DNA of 64,000 nucleotides from Natrinema zhouii (GCF_013456555.2 NZ_CP059154.1:1488001-1552000), one strand, 5' to 3'. Positions 8,964 through 17,139 are shown, counted from the stretch's first letter. Numbers and translations are program-made. The notes: generated by a model not told the origin, from the letters alone.

Positions 8964-9518
8964 CTATCGCTCTCGCTGATCCGCATACCACTCCGTAAAC
9001 TCGGCCAACGCGCGACCGCGATGGGAGATTGCGTTCTTTTCCGCAGTACTCATCTCGGCCATCGTCTGCCCGTTGTACTCGAAGATAGGGTCGTAGCCGA
9101 AGCCGCCCTCGCCACGGGGGGCGACGAGCGTTCCAGCGACCGAACCGTCGAACGTCTCGGTACCGGTTTCGTCGGCGTAGGCCAGAACCGTCCGGAACCG
9201 CGCGCGGCGGTTCTCCTCGGCGTTCGCGAGCCGCCAGAGCCGTTCGACGCCGACGGTGTCCTCGACGTACGCCGAGTACGGGCCGGGAAAGCCGCCCAGC
9301 GCGTCGACGAACAGGCCCGCATCATCGACGAGTACCGGTTCGTCGCGTCCCAGTTCCTCGAAGGCCTCGCGGGCACCGTGGGCCGCGATCTCCTCGAGTG
9401 AGTCGCTCTGGATCTCAGTGTAGTCGTACTCGACCTGCTCGACGGACTCTACGTCCGCGAGGTAGTCCCGCGCCTCGCGGACCTTCCCCTCGTTGCCGGT
9501 GACGAATCGAATGGCCAT
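8964..9518 (-). CDS. XTP/dITP diphosphatase (RdgB/HAM1 family)
   Basis: 184 residues. The HAM1 signatures are clear: N-terminal RFVTGNEGKVREARDYL, the metal-binding DDAGLFVDALGGFPGPYSA, and GFGYDPIF followed by SHRGRALAEF at the C-terminus. It hydrolyses deaminated purine NTPs (ITP, dITP, XTP) to monophosphates, keeping them out of DNA and RNA. In some archaea this gene sits next to kae1-bud32; here that operon is about 0.5 kb away with the DUF5808 gene between, all on the minus strand. Confidence 0.94.
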   Translation of the reverse strand: MAIRFVTGNEGKVREARDYLADVESVEQVEYDYTEIQSDSLEEIAAHGAREAFEELGRDEPVLVDDAGLFVDALGGFPGPYSAYVEDTVGVERLWRLANAEENRRARFRTVLAYADETGTETFDGSVAGTLVAPRGEGGFGYDPIFEYNGQTMAEMSTAEKNAISHRGRALAEFTEWYADQRER

Positions 9519-9673
9519 GTCCGAGTCGGCGTCCGCAGACGGAAAATAGGCGTCGGTTGTCCGGCTCGAGTCACGGCGGCGAGCTGGCGGCTCCGGTCCC
9601 GGTCGCGGGTCGCGTCGCTTTTCGGCTGATCTGCGTCAGCACCGAACTTCGAAAAACGCGTCAGTGAGCGCCC

Positions 9674-9958
9674 TCAGTCGTCGGTATCGTCGACGATGAC
9701 CTCGACGGGCTCGTCGACGCGGTCCTCGCTCTCGTCGGAAGCGCCGCTCTCCTGTTGCCACAGGAGGCCGCCGGCGACGAGGACGACGATCCACGACCGC
9801 CAGTTGGCGAGGTTGAGGGTGTAGCCGACGCCGAACGGTTTCTCGACGAGCATCCCCTCGCCGGGCTGCCAGTACGAGGCGAGCATGCGACTGATGCTCG
9901 GTCGTTCGAAATTGTACGGTACCCCGAGAATCTCACCGGAAGTCGGCTTCTCTGCCAT
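9674..9958 (-). CDS. DUF5808 domain membrane protein
   Basis: 94 residues, starting at the ATG before AEKPTSGEILG; the frame is open far upstream through bud32, so the family start decides. The conserved block GEILGVPYNFERPS and PFGVGYTLNLANWRSW are the hallmark of DUF5808. One membrane segment follows (WIVVLVAGGLLW), then an acidic tail (about 25 residues, rich in Asp/Glu). Function is unknown. Confidence 0.85.
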   Translation of the reverse strand: MAEKPTSGEILGVPYNFERPSISRMLASYWQPGEGMLVEKPFGVGYTLNLANWRSWIVVLVAGGLLWQQESGASDESEDRVDEPVEVIVDDTDD

Positions 9959-10058
9959 GGCGGGTGATACGTCCTCCCCTATTAAGAGTATTGTGTGCTG
10001 CGACGATCGGTGCGACCGGTCGATTGCAGCCGGCTGTGAGTCCCCGTGAGTCCACGCG

Positions 10059-11756
10059 TTACGCATCCGACTGGTACCGGCCGCGCCCCTCGACGTCTCG
10101 GAGGCGCTCGAGCACGCGCTCCTCGCCGACCGCTCGATACCCCTCCCGGACCGCCTCGCGGAGCGGTTCGGGGTCGTCGGCGGTGCCGACGAGGCTCTGG
10201 TCGAAGACGTGCAGGTCCATCGCGTAGTCCTCGATGTGATCGGTGTGGTAGCCGAGGCCGAAGTCGATGAGGGACGTCCGGTCGGCGTCGCGCTCGCGGC
10301 CGTCGGCCGCTCGCTCGTCCGGTGAGCCGTCGCGTCCCGCACGCCCCACCCTGACGTTCCGCGTCGTCGGATCCCCGTGAACGAATCCGGACTCGTGGAG
10401 CCGCGCGAGGTGACGGCCGACGTCGCGGACGCTCGCCGGCGACAGCGCGTCCCGAAGGTCCCGCTCGCCGACGTACTCGAGTTCGAGGCGCGCCTCGAGA
10501 GGATCGACGTCCGAGAGGACGGGCGTCGGTACCCCCTCGCGGCGGGCCAGACTGGTCAACCGGGCCTCGAGCGTCGTGCGCTCCCTGCGGAGGCGGTCGT
10601 CGAGGTCGGGGTGGCGGTAGGTCTTGGCCTCGCGGTGCTTGGTGACGCGGCCGACCTCGGGCTCGAGGGTGACGAGCGCTTCGGCCCCGCGGACCCGCTG
10701 CTCGCCTTCGTCTGCCTCGCCGCGGCCGAGCGCCAGTTCGGGTTCGCCTGATCGCCACGTAACAGCCACTTGATCCGGTCGAAAATCGGGGTCGACGCGC
10801 GAGTCCTCGAGCGCGATCGTATCGCCCGCGGCGTACATCTTCGCGCCGAGGACGGCGATCATCCCCGCGTTGTCCCGCAGGAATCGGGGCTCGGGCGCGT
10901 GGAACTCGGCCCCGCGCTGGGCGCACATTTCCTCGAGCATCTCGCGAAGGCGGGCGTTTTGCCCGACGCCGCCGCCGAGGACGAGTTCGTCGCTGCCGGT
11001 CAGCGAGAGCGCGCGTTCGGAGACCTCGGTCAGCATCCCGAAGACGTTCTCCTGGAGGGAGTAGCAGATGTCCTCGACCGGCGTGCCCGCGTCGGCGGCC
11101 TGCTTCGCAGCGCTCATGATCCCCGAAAAGGAGAAGTCCATTCCCTTGACCACGTAGGGGAGGTCGATGTACTCGCCGTCTCTGGCCGCTTCCTCGACCT
11201 TCGGCCCGCCCGGGTGGGACCAGCCGACGTGGCGCGTGAACTTGTCGATCGCGTTGCCGACGCCGGTGTCCATCGTCTCCCCAAGGACGCGATACCGGCC
11301 GTTGCGGTAGGCAAGCAGGTGCGCGTTCGCCCCGCTCGCGTTGAGACACACCGGCGAGTCGAAGCCGGAGCTGTGGCGGCCGATCTCGAGGTGGGCAACC
11401 ATGTGATTGACGCCGATCAGGGGTACCTCGAGCGCCTGACTCAGCGCTCGAGCGGCGGTGCCAACGATGCGCAGACAGGGGCCGAGACCGGGACCGCGGG
11501 AGAAGGCGATAGCGTCGACGGGGGGTACCGTCGCGGGCCCGCTATGAGTTTCGCGAGCGTGCTCGAGGGCCCGTTCGACGACGCGCGGAATCGCATCGTG
11601 CATGTGTTCGGCCGCCTCGCGGGGGTGAATGCCGCCGCTCTCGGGCTGGTAGGGATCGCTCTCGATGAACACGTCGTCGGTCTCGGCGTCGAAGACCGCT
11701 GCGCTGGCGGCCCAGGCGGTGCCTTCGATTCCGAGGATGCGGACGGTATCAGTCAC
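10059..11756 (-). CDS. kae1/bud32: Kae1-Bud32 fusion: tRNA t6A synthase plus regulatory kinase/ATPase
   Basis: 565 residues. Residues 1 to about 330 are Kae1/TsaD, which transfers threonylcarbamoyl to A37 of ANN-decoding tRNAs; the metal motif is HMVAH (H118, H122). Residues about 345 to 565 are Bud32, a minimal RIO-like kinase with HGDPTTRNV as catalytic loop and LIDFGLGYHTDHIEDYAMDL as metal loop. Both are core subunits of the KEOPS complex. The fused form is known in several euryarchaea including haloarchaea. It lies 126 bp downstream of rps27ae on the same strand, the classic S24e-S27ae-Kae1 arrangement. Confidence 0.97.
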   Translation of the reverse strand: MTDTVRILGIEGTAWAASAAVFDAETDDVFIESDPYQPESGGIHPREAAEHMHDAIPRVVERALEHARETHSGPATVPPVDAIAFSRGPGLGPCLRIVGTAARALSQALEVPLIGVNHMVAHLEIGRHSSGFDSPVCLNASGANAHLLAYRNGRYRVLGETMDTGVGNAIDKFTRHVGWSHPGGPKVEEAARDGEYIDLPYVVKGMDFSFSGIMSAAKQAADAGTPVEDICYSLQENVFGMLTEVSERALSLTGSDELVLGGGVGQNARLREMLEEMCAQRGAEFHAPEPRFLRDNAGMIAVLGAKMYAAGDTIALEDSRVDPDFRPDQVAVTWRSGEPELALGRGEADEGEQRVRGAEALVTLEPEVGRVTKHREAKTYRHPDLDDRLRRERTTLEARLTSLARREGVPTPVLSDVDPLEARLELEYVGERDLRDALSPASVRDVGRHLARLHESGFVHGDPTTRNVRVGRAGRDGSPDERAADGRERDADRTSLIDFGLGYHTDHIEDYAMDLHVFDQSLVGTADDPEPLREAVREGYRAVGEERVLERLRDVEGRGRYQSDA

Positions 11757-11882
11757 GGCTGAAAAACGGCCGGTGGCCGCGTTCGAGTCATCGGTCGCTG
11801 TTCGAGTCGGTCGCCCGCTCGCGGGTCGGTCTCCACCCCGCGCGCGTATCGATGTGCCTCGCTGACGCTCGGCACATCGCAG

Positions 11883-12017
11883 TTACTCCCACTCGGTGTA
11901 GCTGCACTTCCCGCAGTGTTTGCGGTCGCCGTGGTCGGCGAGGAAGGCGTCACCGCAGCGGGGACAGAGTTCCCCGTCGGTGCTGCCGTCGTCGCCGTAG
12001 AGCTCGTAGTGTGCCAT
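11883..12017 (-). CDS. rps27ae: 30S ribosomal protein S27ae
   Basis: 44 residues, shorter than the ORF cut-off. The zinc finger CPRCG (C18, C21) and [11 protein letters not shown] (C35, C38) identify the archaeal S27ae, equivalent to the ribosomal part of the eukaryotic ubiquitin-S27a fusion. The ATG directly follows the S24e stop codon with no spacer, so the two are translated from one message. Confidence 0.95.
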   Translation of the reverse strand: MAHYELYGDDGSTDGELCPRCGDAFLADHGDRKHCGKCSYTEWE

Positions 12018-12338
12018 TTAGGCCTCCTCCGGTTCGGCTTCGGCCTCGGCCTCTTCGTCCGCGCCGATCTTGTTTCGCTCGAGCATGTGGTCCTGCTCGA
12101 CGTCGCGGGCGTAGTCGGCCGTGTCGTAGACTTTCGCCTGGCCGACAGTCTTGCGCATCCCGAACTTGGTGTCGAGTTTGCGGATGACGACCTCGCCGGC
12201 GTCCTTGTTCAGCTTCGCCGCGAGGCTGTCCCGAACCTGCAGGCGTTCGGGCGTCGCGTCCTCGTGGGAGAGTTCGAAGGTCACGTCAGTTCGATGCAAC
12301 ATGGGGTTCTCCGTTTCGGAGATGATGTCGACGTCCAT
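12018..12338 (-). CDS. rps24e: 30S ribosomal protein S24e
   Basis: 106 residues. The N-terminal MDVDIISETENPMLHRTDV, DATPERLQVRDSLAAKLN and KFGMRKTVGQAKVYD are typical of S24e. The C-terminal 15 residues are an acidic Glu/Ala tail characteristic of haloarchaeal versions. It is the first gene of the S24e-S27ae-Kae1/Bud32 operon and has a strong promoter just upstream. Confidence 0.96.
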   Translation of the reverse strand: MDVDIISETENPMLHRTDVTFELSHEDATPERLQVRDSLAAKLNKDAGEVVIRKLDTKFGMRKTVGQAKVYDTADYARDVEQDHMLERNKIGADEEAEAEAEPEEA

Positions 12339-12373
12339 GATATCACTCAGTTACCCTACTATCCCCGTGTAGC

Positions 12374-12394
12374 GCCTAAAAGGATTTCGAAGCG
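12374..12394 (-). promoter_or_regulatory. BRE/TATA promoter of the S24e operon
   Basis: On the minus strand the region reads TTCGAAATCCTTTTAGG, a BRE-like purine stretch followed by a TTTTA TATA element, about 40-50 nt before the S24e ATG. It closely resembles the element in front of EF-1alpha (TTCGAAATGGTTTTAAC), suggesting a shared strong promoter class for translation genes. Confidence 0.6.
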
Positions 12395-12570
12395 CCCACC
12401 CGTATGCCGGTGACCGGGTCGATTCGCGCCGTCACTGATTGGACCGAATCCTCGCACTCGAGAGCTGTTTCGGCCTCGTTGCATGGTATCTCGAACGCGC
12501 CGGTCGAAGTGACAGCGGCAGACGATCTGGGTGTCGAGGACGGACGAGCGAGACGACGGCTGCCGACAGC

Positions 12571-13641
12571 TTACGGCAGCGCGACTAGGCCACGCGGCGT
12601 CCGATCCTCGAGTCCGTCGGGCCAGTCGATCCCTACTCGACCCCACGAGTCGCCGAAGTCTCTGGTCAGGAAGAGTCCCCGGTTGTTCACCGCGAAGACG
12701 ACACCCGGCTCCCCGGGGGTCGCGAACACCGCTCGGACGACGCCCTCGCCGGTCGGCAGGCTCCGTCCCTCGAGGCGTTCCCACGACGAATCGGCGCCGT
12801 CTCTGCGATAGACGTGCGAATCCGCTCTGCTCGTGGTGTGGGCGGTCGACGCGCTCCGTGCGCTCGAGACCATAACGCGGTCGGGATCGCCGGGGTCAGG
12901 GACGACCGACCAGCAGTACCGGTGCTCGAGGCCCGCCTGGGGTCGCCGCCAGGATTCGCCGCCGTCGTCGCTCTCGGCGTAGCCGTCGCCGGCCGCGGCA
13001 TAGAGTCGGCCCTCGCGATCGGGGTGGGCTGCGAGACTGTGATTGTCCCGCCGTGCGCCTTCCGGCCGTTCGTGCCACGTGTCGCCACCGTCAGGGGTGT
13101 AGACGAACGCGCCGGCCTCGATCCCCACGTAGAGGCGGTCGGGATCGAACGGATCGACCTCGAGCCAGCGTACGTGATGGGTGTCCGGCCGCGGCGGGAA
13201 GTACCACTCGTCGGACGAGGGGAGGTCGACCAGCCCCGAAAGACGGGCCCAGGAGTCGCCACCGTCGCGCGAGCGGTAGACGCGGCTCGGTTCGGTGCCG
13301 GCGTAGACGACCTGCGGATCGTGCGGGCTGACCGTCACCGACATCACGGGATCGCTCTCATGGCCGGTAGTCCCATCGCCCGTTTTTCCGTGAGCGGCTG
13401 CCGGTTCCTCGGCCACGAACTCGGTCTCGAGGCGGTCGAACGTCTCGCCGCCGTCGGTGCTTCGGAACACGCCGTCGCCGAACGTCCCCACGACGATACG
13501 GGTCGGTGCGTCGGGGTTTGCCGCAACGCACTCGAGGGCCATATTCTCGAGTCGCGTCTTCGTACTCCAATCGTCGGAATCGGTTCCATCGCCGCGACAG
13601 ACGAGCGATCGGTCTCGGAGTGCGACGAGTACCGTCGTCAT
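12571..13641 (-). CDS. BNR/WD40/YVTN-type beta-propeller protein
   Basis: 356 residues from the ATG at MTTVLVALRDRSL; nine more in-frame codons exist upstream. BNR (Asp-box) repeats recur: STDGGETF, SRDGGDSW, TPDGGDTW, SDDGGESW and TRDFGDSW, which fold as a sialidase/photosystem-assembly-like propeller. There is no signal peptide, so it is probably cytoplasmic. Haloarchaeal relatives are annotated as glycosyl hydrolases on this basis, but no catalytic residues can be assigned; a protein-binding role is as likely. Confidence 0.85.
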   Translation of the reverse strand: MTTVLVALRDRSLVCRGDGTDSDDWSTKTRLENMALECVAANPDAPTRIVVGTFGDGVFRSTDGGETFDRLETEFVAEEPAAAHGKTGDGTTGHESDPVMSVTVSPHDPQVVYAGTEPSRVYRSRDGGDSWARLSGLVDLPSSDEWYFPPRPDTHHVRWLEVDPFDPDRLYVGIEAGAFVYTPDGGDTWHERPEGARRDNHSLAAHPDREGRLYAAAGDGYAESDDGGESWRRPQAGLEHRYCWSVVPDPGDPDRVMVSSARSASTAHTTSRADSHVYRRDGADSSWERLEGRSLPTGEGVVRAVFATPGEPGVVFAVNNRGLFLTRDFGDSWGRVGIDWPDGLEDRTPRGLVALP

Positions 13642-13791
13642 ACGGGAGTCAACGGGCTGGCCGGACATATACTGCCGGCTGGAACCGGTCGGTGATGTCG
13701 ATCGGCCGGTGCATCGATCGGTCGGTGGTGTCGATCGGATTGACCTCCGGTCCGCAACGTGGCACTGCCGAACGCGACCCCCTCGAGGTTG

Positions 13792-14907
13792 TTAGACGTA
13801 GTACGGCCAGTACAGCGATCGGCCCGCCTTTACCAGCGGCCAGAGCGGGCTACAGCCCCGCTCCCAGACGAGGACCGGGACGGGTCGGCCGCCGAACCCC
13901 TCCTTGAACCGAAAGACGCCGTCTTCGAAGTTCGCGTTCGTGCTCCCGAAGTCGTAGCGCTCGTAGCCGTGCTCGATTCCCCACTGGAAGACGTGATCGT
14001 AGAGGAGTTCCGACGCGTGATCGTCGAAGTACTCCCGGGGTATCGCAGCGAAAAATCCGTGGACCGTGTCGTGCTCGTCGTCGAGCACCTCGAGCATCCC
14101 GCCGGCGTACTCGCCGTCGATCCGGATCGTCAGTAACAGCAGGCGATCGTCCATCGACTGCAGCGCTTCGAAAAACGAGCGGGGGTAGACCTCCCCGCCG
14201 ACGCGATCCATGACGCGTTCGTAGGTCCGGTAGAACCGCCGCAGGTTCTCCCGCGTGATCTCCTCCTCGACGATCTCGTAATCGACGCCCCGCCCGCGTT
14301 CGATCCCCCGCCGTCGGGTCCGGCTCATGTCCGCGAGGATCTCGTCGTAGTCCCTGGTGAGATCGAGCAGGAACCGGCACTCCCGACGGTAGGGCCGGTA
14401 GCCGTGGGACTGCAAGGCGTCGTTGTACCGCAGATAGCTCATGTCGAGTCCCCGGATCTGGTGGACGATCGTGGATCCGTGACAGAGCTGCGGGATCGCT
14501 TCGACCACGTGCTCGAGGGAGTCCGCCGTATCCGTCGGGAGCAACGGCCCGCCGAAGCCGGGATAGAGCGACGACAACCGATCGAACGGCGTCTTCTCTA
14601 TCTCGACGACGAAATTCGGCATGCCGCCGATCGTGTTCCCGTCCTTGGAGACCACCAGGTGTCGCGGCGTATACCCCAACCCCGTCTCGATCGCCTCGAG
14701 CCACTCGTAGCGATGGAAGACGCTCCCGCGGCTCGAGCGCTCGACGATCCCGTTCCACTGCGCTTTCCGCATGTCCTGCACCGTGTCGACGACGTCCACC
14801 TCGAGACTCGACGTCTCGGTCCCCGCGGATCGCCCGTACCGATTCGCGAACAGCGACCCGAGTCGATGGAATCTCGATCGAGCATCGCCGCCGGTCTGTT
14901 GTGCCAT
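13792..14907 (-). CDS. FemAB-like/GNAT-fold aminoacyl or acyl transferase
   Basis: 371 residues. The overall pattern is that of the FemAB/lipid-II glycyltransferase-like superfamily (double GNAT fold): RGSVFHRYEWLEAIE in the first half, a central basic helix MSRTRRRGIERGRG, and a C-terminal DFGSTNANFEDGVFRFKEGFG that is a strong signature (the NxGxxxFKxxFG region). In archaea these often modify exopolysaccharide or cell-surface components; the substrate is unknown. A promoter-like AT stretch lies before the start. Confidence 0.85.
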   Translation of the reverse strand: MAQQTGGDARSRFHRLGSLFANRYGRSAGTETSSLEVDVVDTVQDMRKAQWNGIVERSSRGSVFHRYEWLEAIETGLGYTPRHLVVSKDGNTIGGMPNFVVEIEKTPFDRLSSLYPGFGGPLLPTDTADSLEHVVEAIPQLCHGSTIVHQIRGLDMSYLRYNDALQSHGYRPYRRECRFLLDLTRDYDEILADMSRTRRRGIERGRGVDYEIVEEEITRENLRRFYRTYERVMDRVGGEVYPRSFFEALQSMDDRLLLLTIRIDGEYAGGMLEVLDDEHDTVHGFFAAIPREYFDDHASELLYDHVFQWGIEHGYERYDFGSTNANFEDGVFRFKEGFGGRPVPVLVWERGCSPLWPLVKAGRSLYWPYYV

Positions 14908-15251
14908 TACCTGATGTCAACAGGGGTACCCTATTTGGTAGTCCGTCCATTATTCGGTTTCTGATAAGAGTAACGACTCCCAACCGGTCGCGCAGTCCTC
15001 TCGCGGTTCAGTAGTCACTTCATACCCGCCCGCTCGAGCGGACGAACCGATGGGTCCGTGACGACGGCTCGGTAGAAGACGGCTGGATTCCGAACTATCC
15101 GCTCCTCGGGGAATGGGTCAGTCAGGACGGCGATCCCGTCGAGAACCCGCAGCAGCCGAAGCTATTCATCGGCGACGAGTTCTCGACGAACGCGAGCGAT
15201 GGGCGCGCGGCTCGAGGCCAGCGGAGGAGTGTATATCGGCGCGCGACGCGC
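14908..15251. other. Intergenic stretch with a coding-like remnant
   Basis: 344 bp without a convincing complete gene. The left 100 bp hold the promoter of the FemAB-like gene. From about 15015 to 15215 the plus-strand frame is open, with a protein-like reading (for example GWIPNYPLLGEWVSQDGDP and QQPKLFIGDEF) but no ATG, GTG or TTG at a sensible place. It runs in frame into the next ORF, suggesting the 3' part of a decayed gene joined to that ORF. I do not recognise the family. Confidence 0.45.
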
Positions 15252-15644
15252 GTGGTCCGCGTGAACCGGTCGAAACGGGCGAACCACTTTGGGACTGCCG
15301 TCGAGAAACGGATGGCTGAGAATCGTCGATTCGATCTCGAGCGGGCCAGCTGGCACGATTCGAGATTCGGGAACGGAACGCCGGTCGAGATTACGTCGAC
15401 GATGCACGAGCATTCTGACGGACAGCCCGATAACTGGAAGGTCTACCGGGAGTCCCTCGAGAAGCTCCGGCGGCACGACGGCTGGTACTGTTTCGTCGTC
15501 TACCGGCCACATGGGCGATCGGGTTGTACGATTCTTTGTGATAAGATGGTCCGCTCGAGCGATCTCCAGCCGCTCCGGTGGCACGGTGGCGGTGATCACC
15601 GTGGAACCGAGCAGGCGAAGATCCCAATTATTTCTATTTTTTAG
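15252..15644 (+). CDS. Hypothetical nuclease-like protein
   Basis: 130 residues from a GTG (a second in-frame GTG is 9 bp later). The text is coherent: HFGTAVEKRMAENRRFDLER, then HDSRFGNGTPVEITSTMHE, KVYRESLEKLRRHDGWYCF, and RWHGGGDHRGTEQAKIPI at the C-terminus. The G-T-P-V-E-x-x strand after an acidic region recalls PD-(D/E)xK resolvase-like folds, where E-x-K is expected; here the Lys position is Thr, so catalysis may be lost. Its N-terminus is uncertain because the frame is open further upstream. It lies next to an AT-rich disturbed region. Confidence 0.6.
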   Translation: MVRVNRSKRANHFGTAVEKRMAENRRFDLERASWHDSRFGNGTPVEITSTMHEHSDGQPDNWKVYRESLEKLRRHDGWYCFVVYRPHGRSGCTILCDKMVRSSDLQPLRWHGGGDHRGTEQAKIPIISIF

Positions 15645-15812
15645 ATTGAAATCCCATATTGCACTCCCGTCTGTTACTATAATTTTAATCAGACCACTCA
15701 ATATAGTAGTGGATAGTCTAATTACCAGTATGTTCTAATTATTATTTACATGGTAGCGTACGGATATTGCGGACGGTAATTCTATATCAGAGTATCTCAA
15801 AATGAGGTCTGT
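15645..15812. other. AT-rich intergenic segment
   Basis: Markedly A/T-rich compared with the rest of the window, beginning at the end of the nuclease-like ORF and continuing through the next gene. It holds several TATA-like runs (ttataattttaat; ctaattattatttac), any of which could drive the downstream DUF7344 gene. The abrupt composition change suggests recently acquired DNA. Confidence 0.5.
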
Positions 15813-16160
15813 ATGCTCAACAACATCAAGCATCCAACTGAAAACAAGCAAATATCAGATACTATTCTATTTGACGTCCTTTCACATGAACGGCGACAAT
15901 ATGCTCTCTACTGCCTCAACGAATATCAAACTCCGATGCCACTCGAAGACTTAACTGATGAAGTCGCCCAGTTAGAATTTGATGTGCAGAATGTCGGAGA
16001 AGTGCCAGAAGAAGACATCAAAGAAGTACACGTCGATTTATGTCACTGTCATATCCCAAAAATGGAGAACACAGGTATCCTCGAGTATTCGCAAGAACAG
16101 AATTCAGTGATTTTTCAATGGGATATATCGGAGTTAGATTTAGATGAAATAATACGTTAG
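15813..16160 (+). CDS. DUF7344 winged-helix protein, AT-rich
   Basis: 115 residues. The block FDVLSHERRQYALYCLNE followed by PLEDLTDEVAQ and a C-terminal HCHIPKMENTGILEYSQE is the DUF7344 pattern: a winged helix found in many haloarchaeal regulators next to mobile or variable loci. Codon use is A/T-rich, unlike its neighbours, pointing to horizontal transfer. A more GC-rich paralogue is at 62296-62691. Confidence 0.8.
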   Translation: MLNNIKHPTENKQISDTILFDVLSHERRQYALYCLNEYQTPMPLEDLTDEVAQLEFDVQNVGEVPEEDIKEVHVDLCHCHIPKMENTGILEYSQEQNSVIFQWDISELDLDEIIR

Positions 16161-16187
16161 GAGCTGAGAAGGTCTAACCATATATTA

Positions 16188-16200
16188 CACACTTGTGTGA
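16188..16200. promoter_or_regulatory. Short palindrome after the DUF7344 gene
   Basis: CACACTTGTGTG is a near-perfect inverted repeat (5-bp arms, 2-nt spacer) in the gap between the DUF7344 gene and the convergent zinc-ribbon gene. It could be an operator or part of a terminator; nothing more can be said. Confidence 0.3.
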
Positions 16201-16235
16201 ACCAACCCGCATGTAGCTCTTGGAGGTGATCTTCT

Positions 16236-16469
16236 CTAATCTGTGCTGACGATGATATCCGATTCGACTTCGAACGTCACTGCTCTCGTCGAGAGCATCT
16301 CAGCGATCTCCCGGCGCTGCTCGAGCGTGAGGTCGTCGCGCTCGGGAACTCGTAGCGGCCCCTCCCACGCGTCACGAACGATGCGTGTACAGTCCGGGCA
16401 CAGCCGGCGAAACGCGCCGATGCGGTCACCGCATCGTTCGCACTCGTCGGACTCGACGAGACGATTCAT
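16236..16469 (-). CDS. Small zinc-ribbon protein (77 aa)
   Basis: Two Cys pairs near the N-terminus, ECERCG (C10, C13) and LCPDC (C24, C27), form a zinc ribbon. They are followed by an amphipathic helix LEQRREIAEMLSTRAV. The size and layout are those of many unassigned haloarchaeal small zinc proteins. It is convergent with the AT-rich DUF7344 gene. Confidence 0.7.
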   Translation of the reverse strand: MNRLVESDECERCGDRIGAFRRLCPDCTRIVRDAWEGPLRVPERDDLTLEQRREIAEMLSTRAVTFEVESDIIVSTD

Positions 16470-16583
16470 CGCGAACCACCGTCCTCGCGATCAGTGTCCG
16501 GCTGTAGTGATCGATCGGCATGGTCTCAACGAATGGGGTTCTCGAGCCGGTATCTTATTGAGAGACACTGCTCGAGTACGAGT

Positions 16584-16688
16584 ATGATCGGTACGGGGAC
16601 GCTGATTATCGCAGTTACGTTCGTTACCGCGATGGTGCTGACGCTCGGTATTCTCCTTCGGCTGCTGAAGAACGCCGACGGACTGTGA
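16584..16688 (+). CDS. Possible single-span membrane miniprotein (34 aa)
   Basis: A 34-codon frame that is almost entirely one transmembrane helix (IGTGTLIIAVTFVTAMVLTL) followed by a short basic end (RLLKNADGL). The frame is open 30 codons upstream, but that part reads as noise. Small one-span proteins of this kind occur in haloarchaea, but with no neighbours or RBS to help, this remains tentative. Confidence 0.42.
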   Translation: MIGTGTLIIAVTFVTAMVLTLGILLRLLKNADGL

Positions 16689-16776
16689 TGATTTCACATC
16701 TCTGATACAGAATAATTCCGCGTCAGTCGCTAAGCTAGCGACTATCGAAACAATTCGAGACGTTACAACAATCCGA

Positions 16777-16800
16777 TGGACTCGCTGGGATTTGAACCCA
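16777..16800 (-). repeat. 24-bp direct repeat of the tRNA-Ala 3' end (possible att remnant)
   Basis: The 24 bp at 16777-16800 are identical to 16887-16910, the T-arm and acceptor 3' end of the intact tRNA-Ala. No 5' tRNA half accompanies this copy. Duplication of a tRNA 3' end is what tyrosine-integrase elements leave when they enter at a tRNA gene. Only 86 bp now separate the copies, so any element is gone or lies on the far side. Confidence 0.65.
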
Positions 16801-16849
16801 GTGTGAGACGGTCGCCTCACAGGGCTTCAAATTCCCGCTTCGACGACGA

Positions 16850-16882
16850 TTTGCGCCGCTCACAAATTGCTCGCGGCGCAAA
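16850..16882. repeat. Inverted repeat with 10-bp arms next to tRNA-Ala
   Basis: TTTGCGCCGC (16850-16859) and GCGGCGCAAA (16873-16882) are perfect complements around a 13-nt loop, directly beyond the 3' end of the tRNA. A second small hairpin (TGTGAG/CTCACA, 16802-16821) lies between this and the 24-bp repeat. It could be a processing or terminator structure for the tRNA transcript, or part of an integration site. Confidence 0.6.
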
Positions 16883-16886
16883 ATAG

Positions 16887-16958
16887 TGGACTCGCTGGGA
16901 TTTGAACCCAGGGCCTCTTCCTTGCGAAGGAAGCGATCTACCACTGATCTACGAGCCC
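16887..16958 (-). tRNA. tRNA-Ala (anticodon CGC)
   Basis: 72 nt that fold as a full cloverleaf: acceptor GGGCTCG/CGAGTCC with one G-T pair, D stem GATC/GATC, anticodon stem CTTCC/GGAAG with loop TTCGCAA (anticodon CGC, reading GCG alanine codons), and T arm CTGGG-TTCAAAT-CCCAG. Discriminator base A. The CCA end is not encoded. There is no intron. Confidence 0.95.
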
Positions 16959-17139
16959 TCGAACGTTCATACCCTCGGTTTCTATTTGAGGCTTGTGTTT
17001 CGGGGACGGAACGGGACGCGGCACCACGGTAGGGCTTCGACTGACTGTGTCGTGAGTCTTCTAGCTCATTGCGACGGAGTACCCACTCGAATCCAGCCGA
17101 GCATCCTGCACTCGAGACAATTCGTCCCTAGTCGAACAC

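Noticed and set aside
15162..15701. A 179-codon minus-strand ORF opposite the nuclease-like gene
   Set aside because: Its text is irregular, Pro/Arg-rich and lacks domains, while the plus strand reads as a compact protein.
16777..16860. A second tRNA gene next to tRNA-Ala
   Set aside because: Only the T arm and 3' acceptor are present. No matching 5' acceptor, D arm or proper anticodon loop can be folded upstream.
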